DNA of 12,037 nucleotides, taken from contig JAGVCI010000053.1 in NCBI GenBank assembly GCA_020059985.1, forward strand, positions 1 to 12,037, in the 5' to 3' direction. The notes beneath the pieces are model-generated. The model had not been told where the DNA came from. It ran no database searches and saw nothing but the letters and a program-made list of their open reading frames with translations. This document shows, in pieces, positions 1 to 6,056 of this stretch. Numbering within the stretch: the stretch's first letter is position 1; each line of letters starts with the position of its first letter. Position numbers and translations under genes: made by a program. Source of the DNA: Candidatus Peribacterales bacterium (GTDB lineage: Bacteria > Patescibacteriota > Gracilibacteria > Peribacterales > Peribacteraceae).

Positions 1-1
1 A

Positions 2-541
2 CAGGTGACCTACACCGTGAAAACAGGAGAAGACTATTCCGAAGAGAAGAACTACATCGTTCGCCTGAGGGATGGCACCGCCGGGATCGACATTTCCGCC
101 TACCCGCTCCACCTTTCTGCGCCAGACCGATCCGTGTTCGAGTCCTTCACGCTCGCCCTGCGCGAGTCATGGATCATGACGGTGCAGACGGTGAAAGGAA
201 TCGGTCAGCTCTTCCTCTCGCTCGCCGTGCGCGGCACCGTGCCGGAAGGCATCACCGGAATCGTTGGCATCGCACAACTCACGCACGTCTCCGTGCAACA
301 AGGCTTCATGACGTACCTGCGGTTGGTCGCACTCCTGAGCTTGAGTCTCGCGATCCTCAATATTCTTCCGTTTCCAGCACTCGACGGTGGACGCCTCCTC
401 TTCGTGGTGGCGGAAGGCATTAGTCGACGTCCGGTGAATCGCCGCTTCGAGCTCGCAACGAATGCCGCGGGGTTCATGTTCCTCATTCTGCTCATCGTTC
501 TCATTACCTTCTATGACATCCTCCGTCTCATCACCTCTTAA
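2..541 (+). CDS. rseP: RseP-type site-2 zinc metalloprotease (M50), C-terminal part
   Basis: This is the 3' part of a membrane-embedded intramembrane protease of the M50/site-2 protease family, which cleaves transmembrane segments of regulatory or signal-peptide substrates. The reading frame is open to the left edge, so the HExxH active site and most of the PDZ domain lie upstream of the window. The visible part starts with what looks like the end of the PDZ region, followed by a hydrophobic helix, then NILPFPALDGGRLLF (nt about 356-400), which matches the family's second metal-binding motif (N-x-x-P-x-P-x-LDGG; the Asp is the zinc ligand). A final transmembrane helix (nt about 468-530) closes the protein. 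The stop codon lies inside dnaA, a 29-base overlap suggesting a shared transcript. The motif and its position make the family assignment solid; the substrate is unknown. Confidence 0.9.
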   Translation, partial: QVTYTVKTGEDYSEEKNYIVRLRDGTAGIDISAYPLHLSAPDRSVFESFTLALRESWIMTVQTVKGIGQLFLSLAVRGTVPEGITGIVGIAQLTHVSVQQGFMTYLRLVALLSLSLAILNILPFPALDGGRLLFVVAEGISRRPVNRRFELATNAAGFMFLILLIVLITFYDILRLITS

Positions 542-1991
542 AGAAGAGGGGGTGATTTCTTCACCGGCAGAGACGGACCTGCGTGATTTGTGGATGCGCA
601 CGCTTGAGCTTCTCGAGCCGCAGATCCAGCGGTCTCAGTTCCTCACGTGGTTTCGCGACACGGCAATTCTCAGTCGCGAAGGAACGAAGCTCATCATTGG
701 TCTCCCGCTTCCGATGTGTTTGCAGTGGCACATGGAGCACTACCGCACGCCGACGTTCGATTGTGTGAAGCAACTCGACGAATCCATCGATCAGATCGTC
801 TACGTCGTGGATGGCACACTGAAGGACACGCCGACACGCACGGTGAACTTGATCGAGCACTTCCCGGAGCAAAAAAAGCGCAAACTTCCTGGTCGTCAGG
901 AAGTGAAGCTGGCGGAAGGCATCGTGAGCAAAATCCTCTCGCCACGGTACATGTTGGAAAATTTCGTCGTGGGTTCCAGTAATCGTCTCGCACACGCAGC
1001 GTGCCAAGCAGTCGCCGCTGCGCCGGGTGGAAAATACAATCCACTCTTCCTCTACGGAGGAGTCGGACTTGGGAAGACGCACCTCCTGCAAGCGACCGGA
1101 AACGCAATTCTCCGCCAAATTCCGAAGGCGACGGTCGTCTACACGACGAGCGAAGATTTCACGAACCAAGTGGTCGAAGCCATCCGCACGCAGCGCATGG
1201 AACAGCTCCGCGCACGCTACCGCCGGGTGGATGCGCTCATCATCGACGACGTGCAGTTCCTCACGAATAAAGAGCGCACGCAGGAAGAATTTTTCCACAC
1301 ATTCAATACGCTCTACGAAGAGCGCAAGCAGATCATCATCTCCGCCGATCGTCCTCCGACGGAGCTCCTCCTCGAGGATCGTCTCATCTCGCGCTTCGAG
1401 CGCGGCATGATCGCTGACGTCGGTGTTCCGGACTACGAGACGCGACTCGCGATTTTGGTAGAGAAGGCGCGCGACTATCAGCTGTTCCTCGACATGAAAG
1501 TGCTGCAGTTCATCGCGGAGCACACTACACGCAACGTTCGTGAGCTTGAGGGAATTCTCATGCAGGCGGTTGCTCTCTACGAACTGGAGCAGAGCATGCC
1601 GACCGTGAAAAGCATCGCAGACATCATGCGGAAACTGAACAAAGACCCGCACGACAAAGAAGAGGATGCGCCTGGCTTCGAGCCGCCGGTGGTGCGCAAG
1701 GCGACCTTCCAGGATGTGCTCGAAACGACGAGTGCGTACTACTCCGTCTCCGTTCAAGACATGATGGGCGCGTCACGCGTGCGCGAAGTCCTCATGCCGA
1801 GGCAGATTGCGATGTTCCTTGGGAAGAAGCATCTTTCCCTCAGCTTCGTGCGTCTTGGAGAGATCTTCTCCAACCGTGATCACACGACCGTCATGCACGC
1901 CGTCGAAAAAATCGAGAAGCAGATGCAGAACGATCCGCAGCTACTCCGCGAGATCCGCGCTCTCGAACGCGAGATCGGGATCAGTCGGTGA
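513..1991 (+). CDS. dnaA: Chromosomal replication initiator protein DnaA
   Basis: This AAA+ ATPase binds DnaA boxes and melts the origin. At 492 residues it has the normal family length. Domain I is recognised at residues about 26-95 (LWMRTLELLEPQIQRSQFLTWF). After a short linker comes the AAA+ core, with Walker A GGVGLGKT at 182-189, Walker B IIDD ending at 246, and an SRFERGM box VII region with the arginine finger. Domain IV carries the DNA-binding signature NRDHTTVMHA at 454-463; the usual GGRDHTT is here SNRDHTT. The ATG at 513 is chosen because domain I must precede LWM; it overlaps rseP by 29 bases and has no ribosome binding site. A GTG at 552 is possible, but the AAGAGG before it is only about 2 bases away. 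dnaN, rpmH and a DnaA-box cluster are absent nearby, so the gene is probably expressed with rseP. Confidence 0.95.
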   Translation: MTSSVSSPLKEEGVISSPAETDLRDLWMRTLELLEPQIQRSQFLTWFRDTAILSREGTKLIIGLPLPMCLQWHMEHYRTPTFDCVKQLDESIDQIVYVVDGTLKDTPTRTVNLIEHFPEQKKRKLPGRQEVKLAEGIVSKILSPRYMLENFVVGSSNRLAHAACQAVAAAPGGKYNPLFLYGGVGLGKTHLLQATGNAILRQIPKATVVYTTSEDFTNQVVEAIRTQRMEQLRARYRRVDALIIDDVQFLTNKERTQEEFFHTFNTLYEERKQIIISADRPPTELLLEDRLISRFERGMIADVGVPDYETRLAILVEKARDYQLFLDMKVLQFIAEHTTRNVRELEGILMQAVALYELEQSMPTVKSIADIMRKLNKDPHDKEEDAPGFEPPVVRKATFQDVLETTSAYYSVSVQDMMGASRVREVLMPRQIAMFLGKKHLSLSFVRLGEIFSNRDHTTVMHAVEKIEKQMQNDPQLLREIRALEREIGISR

Positions 1992-2159
1992 TTTATCTTT
2001 GGCGGGGAGAAGAGATTTTCCGTAAAGGCGGAAGTAGATTTCCTGTTGGAGCTCCGAAACATCACCAGCACTCTTGTCGCCTGCTAGCGCTTTCCCGAGT
2101 CGATTTACCAGGTCCTTGTTGCTGACCTCTTCAAGCGGTTCTTTCTTTGCTTCTGCCAT
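1941..2159 (-). CDS. Small acidic hypothetical protein, antisense to the dnaA 3' end
   Basis: A 72-residue, charged, soluble protein (starts MAEAKKEPLEEVSNKDLVNR) that I do not recognise. It has no signal peptide, membrane segment or cysteine. Residues about 14-50 could form helices; the C-terminal third is acidic and rich in Pro, Ser and Asp and is probably disordered. Its last 17 codons lie opposite the final codons of dnaA (1941-1991), so the two genes converge with overlapping ends. Support for it being real comes from a plausible amino-acid composition, filling an otherwise empty gap, and a promoter-like TTGCGT-17-TAGGTT ending 6 bases before its ATG. It is divergent from thrS. A chance open frame cannot be excluded because no homologue can be checked here. 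Confidence 0.6.
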   Translation of the reverse strand: MAEAKKEPLEEVSNKDLVNRLGKALAGDKSAGDVSELQQEIYFRLYGKSLLPAKDKSPTDPDLAFESADLAE

Positions 2160-2165
2160 GAGCGA

Positions 2166-2194
2166 AACCTACGCGCCCTCTTTACTGGACGCAA
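2166..2194 (-). promoter_or_regulatory. Promoter of the 72-residue hypothetical gene
   Basis: On the minus strand, TTGCGT (2194-2189), a 17-base spacer and TAGGTT (2171-2166) end 6 bases before the ATG. A start point about 7 bases after the -10 would put the first base of the RNA at the start codon. The -35 overlaps the upstream part of the divergent thrS promoter. Confidence 0.5.
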
Positions 2195-2204
2195 CGAATG
2201 GGTC

Positions 2205-2213
2205 TGATACGCT
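2205..2213 (+). promoter_or_regulatory. Extended -10 promoter of thrS
   Basis: TGATACGCT fits the extended -10 pattern TGnTAnnnT and ends 6 bases before ATG 2220. The -35 (CTGGAC, 2185-2190) is poor. TGA at 2205-2207 is also the in-frame stop that prevents thrS from extending upstream. Confidence 0.45.
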
Positions 2214-2219
2214 CTGCGT

Positions 2220-4034
2220 ATGGCGAAGGAGAGCCAAATGCCGGCAGTCGACGATCTGTATAAGTTGCGTCATTCCTTGGCGCACGTGCTTGCGCAGGCA
2301 GTCCTCAAGCTCTGGCCGGAGACGAAGATCAGCATCGGGCCGCCGATCGATTACGGTTGCTACTACGATTTCCTCTTCAAGGATCCGATCTCCGATGAGG
2401 ATTTCAAAAAGATCGAGAAGGAGATGCGATCGATCATCAATCGCGGACAGACCTTCGAAGTGGATACGCTCTCCGCAGACGATGCGATCGCATTCTGGAA
2501 GAAGCGGGGACAGCAGTTCAAAGTCGAGCTCGTCGAAGACCTGAAGAAAGAGGGAACGAAGGAAGTGACGCACTACCGGAACATGGATGCGAAGGGAGAA
2601 GAAATGTTCGTCGATCTCTGTCGCGGCGGACACGTCGAAAATTTGAAAGAGATCCCGGCAGACGGGTTCAAACTGATGACACTCGCGGGCGCGTACTGGC
2701 GTGGCGATGAAACGCGAGAGCAGCTCACGCGCATCTACGTTGCGGCGTTCCCATCCAAGGAAGAACTCACCGCACACCTCACGATGCTCGAGGAAGCGAA
2801 GAAGCGCGATCATCGTAAGCTCGGCAAAGAGCTCGATCTCTTCACCTTCAGTGACATGGTGGGACCGGGTCTGCCGCTCTGGACGCCCAAAGGAACGATC
2901 ATCGCGGATGAGATCGAGCGACTGGCGAAAGAAGAGGAGGCGAAGCGCGGGTACCTCCGCGTGCGCACACCGCACATTGCGAAGGGCAAGCTCTACGAGC
3001 AGACCGGACACCTCGCGCACTACCGCGAAACGATGTTCCCTTCGATGATTTTGGATGGAGAAGAGGAGTACTACTTGAAGCCGATGAACTGTCCGCATCA
3101 TCACCAGATCTTCGCGAGTAACCCGCGTAGTTACCGCGATCTCCCGATGCGCCTCGCTGAATACGGACACTGCTACCGCTTCGAAGGGAGCGGCTCGCTT
3201 TTCGGTCTCATGCGCGTGCGCTCACTCTCCATGAACGATGCGCACATCTACTGCACCGAGGAACAGTTCGAGGAGGAGTTCCTCGCCGTTTGCGATCTCT
3301 ACACGCAGTACTTCAAACTCTTCGGCGTCGAGAAATACGTGATGCGACTTTCCCTTCATGATCCCAAAGAACTCGGGAAGAAATACGTCGATAACGCCAA
3401 GCTCTGGATGAAAACGGAGGAGATGGTGCGCAGCGCGATGAAGAAGACGAAGATGGAATTCGTCGAAGTCCCAAACGAAGCCGCGTTCTACGGACCGAAG
3501 ATCGACGTCGAGGTCTGGAGTGCGATCGGACGCGAGTTCACCCTCGCTACAAACCAAGTCGACTTCGATGTCCCGGGCAAAGTGGGACTCACATACATCG
3601 ACAAAGATGGAACGGAGAAAGTGCCGCTCTGCATTCACCGCGCACCACTCGGAACGCACGAGCGTTTCATCGGATTCTTGATCGAGCACTTCGCCGGCGC
3701 ATTTCCGCTCTGGCTCGCTCCGGTGCAGGCCGCGATTCTTCCGGTCGCCTCGGCGCACGAAGACTACGCGCACGCGGTTTCGAAGAAGCTCAAAGAAAAC
3801 GGTATTCGCTGTCAAATTTTGGATTCGGAGAATTCGCTCGGCAAGCGCATCCGCGAAGGAGAGAAGCAGAAGATTCCGTACTTGCTCGTCCTCGGTGATA
3901 AAGAAGTGGAGGGCGAGTCGGTCGCTGTGCGCAGCACAAGGAGCGAAAAGCAAGAAGTGGTGACACTCAGTTCATTTATCACCAAAACTGTGGAGGACAT
4001 CAAAGAGAGAAGGCTCCAATCTTCGATTGGGTGA
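2220..4034 (+). CDS. thrS: Threonine--tRNA ligase without TGS domain
   Basis: This class II synthetase charges tRNA-Thr in the cytoplasm. At 604 residues it is shorter than typical bacterial ThrRS (about 640) because the N-terminal TGS domain is missing; an in-frame TGA just upstream shows this is not a start-call artefact. The editing domain is intact, with HxxxH (H18, H22) and CRGGH (C134, H138). The catalytic core has zinc ligands C291 (MNCP), H342 (DAHIYC) and H473 (CIHRA), motif 2 around residues 319-336, and motif 3 ending ERFIGF at 481-486. The C-terminal anticodon-binding domain runs from about 500. The MNCPHHH stretch differs from the usual MNCPGH. The start is ambiguous: ATG 2220 suits the promoter spacing, but ATG 2238 follows a perfect AAGGAG (2226-2231) at 6 bases, which would give 598 residues. 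Function is certain. Confidence 0.96.
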   Translation: MAKESQMPAVDDLYKLRHSLAHVLAQAVLKLWPETKISIGPPIDYGCYYDFLFKDPISDEDFKKIEKEMRSIINRGQTFEVDTLSADDAIAFWKKRGQQFKVELVEDLKKEGTKEVTHYRNMDAKGEEMFVDLCRGGHVENLKEIPADGFKLMTLAGAYWRGDETREQLTRIYVAAFPSKEELTAHLTMLEEAKKRDHRKLGKELDLFTFSDMVGPGLPLWTPKGTIIADEIERLAKEEEAKRGYLRVRTPHIAKGKLYEQTGHLAHYRETMFPSMILDGEEEYYLKPMNCPHHHQIFASNPRSYRDLPMRLAEYGHCYRFEGSGSLFGLMRVRSLSMNDAHIYCTEEQFEEEFLAVCDLYTQYFKLFGVEKYVMRLSLHDPKELGKKYVDNAKLWMKTEEMVRSAMKKTKMEFVEVPNEAAFYGPKIDVEVWSAIGREFTLATNQVDFDVPGKVGLTYIDKDGTEKVPLCIHRAPLGTHERFIGFLIEHFAGAFPLWLAPVQAAILPVASAHEDYAHAVSKKLKENGIRCQILDSENSLGKRIREGEKQKIPYLLVLGDKEVEGESVAVRSTRSEKQEVVTLSSFITKTVEDIKERRLQSSIG

Positions 4035-4057
4035 TCCCTGATCTACTGAAGAAATTC

Positions 4058-4066
4058 TGCTATCCT
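4058..4066 (+). promoter_or_regulatory. Extended -10 promoter of the lgt-like gene
   Basis: TGCTATCCT fits TGnTAnnnT and ends 7 bases before ATG 4074. No good -35 is visible and there is no Shine-Dalgarno sequence. Confidence 0.5.
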
Positions 4067-4073
4067 GTCATTC

Positions 4074-5000
4074 ATGATGTTTGAAGCGTTTTCGTTTGGC
4101 CCGTTCCTCATCTGGACACGACTGGTGTTCCTGCTTCTGGGGATCTGGCTCTCCGTGGAGTTTTTCCTGCGGCTCTCGACGAGCGCACACATGTCGCTCC
4201 AGCACATGCGACTCCGCGCGATTTGGTATCTGGGCGCCTTCCTCGCGGCCGGCCGGATCTTTGCGATGATCGCCGAGTACCGTCTCTACACGCGTGATCT
4301 TCTGCGTATTTTTGTCGTCTGGGACGGGGGATTCAGCTTCCTCGGCGGCGCTATCGGCGTTGCTGCTGTTCTCTACTGGGTCACACGCGAGCAGCGTGCG
4401 ACTTTCCTCCAGTGGCTGGATGTGTTGCTCCCAGCGACCACGTTCGGACTCTTCTTCGACTGGATGGGACGCTTCGCCTCGGGTGTGTCGTACGGACAAC
4501 CGACGGATCTTCCGTGGGGCGTCGTCTACAATACGTTCGGTGTGCGCTACACCATTCCGCTTCACCCGGTGCAGCTCTACTATGCGCTCTTCTTTCTCAT
4601 CCTCACGTTCGTGCTTCTGATCGTGCGCAAATACTCGCACCGCGCTGGCGCGGAGACTCTTATTGGTATTCTCCTCGCGAGTCTCGCGACGTTCCTCTTC
4701 GAATACATGCGCGGGGACACGAGTATTTTCGTCTTCGCCACGCGCATGGATTTTGTCGTGCTTGTGGCGCTCTTCATCAGCCTCGGAGTCTTTGCCGCAG
4801 TAGAGCTCTCCCTCTCGCGCAAGGCAATGCTCCTCTACGAGGTCGTGCTCCTCGGTCTCATCGGGACATACTTCCTCGTACGATCAAATCTCGGGTTCGA
4901 GTCTTTCGATCTCCGCTTCAGCCAGTTCCTCTCGGTACTCGCGGTGCTTGGGACATTTGTCTACGTTCTCGTACATCGGAAGAAATATCCAAACCTTTAA
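4074..5000 (+). CDS. lgt: Lgt-family membrane protein, catalytic residues substituted
   Basis: A 308-residue polytopic membrane protein of the prolipoprotein diacylglyceryl transferase fold. Lgt moves diacylglycerol from phosphatidylglycerol to the lipobox cysteine of prolipoproteins. Family marks are AAGRIFAMI (residues about 59-67), VVWDGGFSFLGGAIGV (about 81-96), YGQPTDLPWGVVYN (about 140-153) and PLHPVQLYYA (about 162-171), with about seven hydrophobic segments. Aligned by eye and without gaps to the E. coli enzyme as I remember it, the SFHGG histidine (H103) is Leu, the GRLGNF arginine and asparagine (R143, N146) are Trp and Arg, and R239 is Thr; the E-x-x-R near residue 221 is kept. Fold membership is well supported; transferase activity is doubtful. 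It follows thrS by 39 bases with its own promoter, and no lipoprotein gene is visible nearby. ATG at 4074 or 4077 is equally possible. Confidence 0.82.
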   Translation: MMFEAFSFGPFLIWTRLVFLLLGIWLSVEFFLRLSTSAHMSLQHMRLRAIWYLGAFLAAGRIFAMIAEYRLYTRDLLRIFVVWDGGFSFLGGAIGVAAVLYWVTREQRATFLQWLDVLLPATTFGLFFDWMGRFASGVSYGQPTDLPWGVVYNTFGVRYTIPLHPVQLYYALFFLILTFVLLIVRKYSHRAGAETLIGILLASLATFLFEYMRGDTSIFVFATRMDFVVLVALFISLGVFAAVELSLSRKAMLLYEVVLLGLIGTYFLVRSNLGFESFDLRFSQFLSVLAVLGTFVYVLVHRKKYPNL

Positions 5001-5001
5001 A

Positions 5002-5115
5002 AAATTACAAATTGCAAAAGACAAATAGTAAATAAATTCCAATTGGCAATTTTCGACACGCAAAAAATTGAGCATTGCTATTTGATATTTTGAGATTGTT
5101 TGCAATTTGTAATTT
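5002..5115 (+). repeat. AT-rich palindromic element with 7-base word structure
   Basis: This fills most of the 152-base gap after lgt. AAATTACAAATTGCAAA (5002-5018) is exactly inverted at 5099-5115; a shorter inner pair is CAAATAG (5022-5028) and CTATTTG (5078-5084). The left arm divides into heptamers: AAATTAC, AAATTGC, AAAAGAC, AAATAGT. It is much richer in A/T than the genes and encodes nothing credible. It may fold at the end of the lgt transcript, but lacks a classic GC stem with T-run. Confidence 0.75.
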
Positions 5116-5143
5116 GTGTTTTGCTATTTTTCCTCTCTATACT
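5114..5143 (+). promoter_or_regulatory. Promoter of the 102-residue membrane protein gene
   Basis: TTGTGT (5114-5119), 18 bases, TATACT (5138-5143; five of six consensus bases), then 9 bases to ATG 5153. The -35 touches the right arm of the palindromic element. Confidence 0.5.
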
Positions 5144-5152
5144 CTGCCTCCC

Positions 5153-5461
5153 ATGAACAGCGTCCTTTCGTTCCTCGATCCGTGGCTCGTGATTCTCGCG
5201 GATGATCCGTTCCTGCGTTCCTTTCAGCTCACACTTCTCGGGATTGGGCTGCTCGATGTCTTCCTCATCTTCTTTGCGACGCGCGACATCATGCAGCGGA
5301 CGACCAAATTCCCGTTCATGATCGCGACGATCCTCTTGGTCTCGCTCCTCCCTGGCGTCGGTTTTCTCCTCTACATGCTCGTTCGGCCGGCTACGACCAT
5401 TCGCGAGAGGGAACTCGAAGAGATGGTGCGAGAGCTCCTTGATGAGAAAGCGAAGGTCTGA
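5153..5461 (+). CDS. Small two-helix membrane protein, function unknown
   Basis: A 102-residue protein. Residues about 22-43 (a Leu/Phe-rich stretch) and 54-76 (IATILLVSLLPGVGFLLYML) are membrane helices, with the RDIMQRTT loop between them. The C-terminal tail from about 80 is a charged amphipathic helix (RERELEEMVRELLDEKAK) that could form a coiled coil. A PGVGFLLYMLVRPATTIRE-type segment (second helix, then RP and a Glu/Arg-rich helix) resembles the membrane regions of PLDc_N-like and related small conserved proteins, but I cannot name a family. An upstream in-frame start at 5075 was rejected because it would read through the AT-rich repeat and the promoter. It lies between lgt and another small membrane gene; no function is inferred. 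Confidence 0.75.
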   Translation: MNSVLSFLDPWLVILADDPFLRSFQLTLLGIGLLDVFLIFFATRDIMQRTTKFPFMIATILLVSLLPGVGFLLYMLVRPATTIRERELEEMVRELLDEKAKV

Positions 5462-5484
5462 GATCAAAAAATAGAAACCTTTCC

Positions 5485-5514
5485 TTGATGGACCCATTAG
5501 TCACGTAGTAGGCT
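5485..5514 (+). promoter_or_regulatory. Promoter of the 133-residue membrane protein gene
   Basis: TTGATG (5485-5490), 18 bases, TAGGCT (5509-5514), then 7 bases to ATG 5522. No Shine-Dalgarno sequence is present. Confidence 0.5.
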
Positions 5515-5535
5515 GCCCGCCATGCAGTACGTGAC
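5500..5535. promoter_or_regulatory. Inverted repeat spanning -10 and start codon (possible operator)
   Basis: GTCACGTA (5500-5507) and TACGTGAC (5528-5535) are a perfect 8-base inverted repeat 20 bases apart. Between them lie the predicted -10 and the ATG. The half-site centres are about 28 bases apart. If transcription starts at the ATG, only one arm is in the RNA, so a DNA-level operator is more likely than an RNA hairpin. Confidence 0.35.
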
Positions 5536-5923
5536 CTATTGGCTCTGGCCGAATCCGGGCAACGCCCACTACGACAATCCCAAGGTGATTGCGCTTCTCC
5601 TGGTGTGCGCGGGGTTTGTCCTCGCATCCTTCGTTCTGCGCTACTGGCGCAAGAAGGTGCGTAATCCGATCACGAAGAAGCTCTCTCGCTCGTGGGCCTC
5701 TGCCACGCTCTGGTTTGGCATCGTGGGTCTCATCATGTTGGTGTCGCGTGTTGAGCAGGTGAGCTTCCTCTCCATGCGCATTCTCTGGGTCGTGTGGCTC
5801 GCTTCGATCCTCGTCTACATGTTCTTCCAGATCCGACTCTTCCGCGCTCGTCACTACGAGACACTCCCGCGCGAACACCGCGATGATCCGCGTGACAGAT
5901 ATTTGCCGAAGAAGAAACATTAA
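5522..5923 (+). CDS. Three-helix membrane protein, function unknown
   Basis: A 133-residue protein that I do not recognise. Residues about 21-41, 58-75 and 84-104 are hydrophobic helices. The first inter-helix loop is strongly basic (RYWRKKVRNPITKKLSR), which by the positive-inside rule places it in the cytoplasm. The tail is hydrophilic and ends in KKKH. There is no signal-peptide cleavage site or catalytic motif. The ATG at 5522 fits the promoter 7 bases upstream and has no ribosome binding site. The neighbouring 102-residue membrane gene is 60 bases upstream and corA follows after a palindrome, so each is probably its own transcript. It is probably real, because the frame has convincing membrane topology and fills the space between its neighbours. 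Confidence 0.75.
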   Translation: MQYVTYWLWPNPGNAHYDNPKVIALLLVCAGFVLASFVLRYWRKKVRNPITKKLSRSWASATLWFGIVGLIMLVSRVEQVSFLSMRILWVVWLASILVYMFFQIRLFRARHYETLPREHRDDPRDRYLPKKKH

Positions 5924-5924
5924 G

Positions 5925-6000
5925 GATTTTGAGGGAATCGATGATTTCGAAGAATTCGAGGATCGTCGATATCCTCTCTTTCTTTGATTCCCTCGAAATC
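5925..6000 (+). repeat. Long imperfect hairpin with 9-base word structure
   Basis: It begins one base after a TAA stop. GATTTTGAGGGAATC (5925-5939) pairs with GATTCCCTCGAAATC (5986-6000) with one G-T. Inside, GAGGAT (5958-5963) pairs with ATCCTC (5971-5976). Three related nonamers follow one another: GAGGGAATC, GATGATTTC, GAAGAATTC (5931-5957). It could end the upstream transcript; the rest of the gap to corA (6001-6056) holds only a promoter. Confidence 0.7.
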
Positions 6001-6019
6001 TTTCCGATCAGAGAACTTC

Positions 6020-6048
6020 TTGCATGCAAACCTGATTCGTCGTTCAAT
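6020..6048 (+). promoter_or_regulatory. Promoter of corA
   Basis: TTGCAT (6020-6025), 17 bases, TTCAAT (6043-6048; four of six consensus bases), then 8 bases to ATG 6057. The same TTGCAT-17 arrangement precedes the DHH gene. Confidence 0.4.
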
Positions 6049-6056
6049 AAGGATCG

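Noticed and set aside
561..1757. 398-codon minus-strand frame opposite dnaA
   Set aside because: It is antisense of a well-conserved dnaA with biased composition (Arg, Glu, His rich), as expected of a shadow in GC-rich coding DNA; the same applies to the long minus frame at 2169-3170 opposite thrS.
1992..2160. oriC next to dnaA
   Set aside because: No DnaA-box cluster or AT-rich unwinding region is visible; the stretch is covered by a credible small gene.
4016..4030. CCAATC-TTC-GATTGG hairpin at the thrS end as terminator
   Set aside because: It lies in the last thrS codons, has only six pairs with two GC pairs at the base, and no T-run follows.
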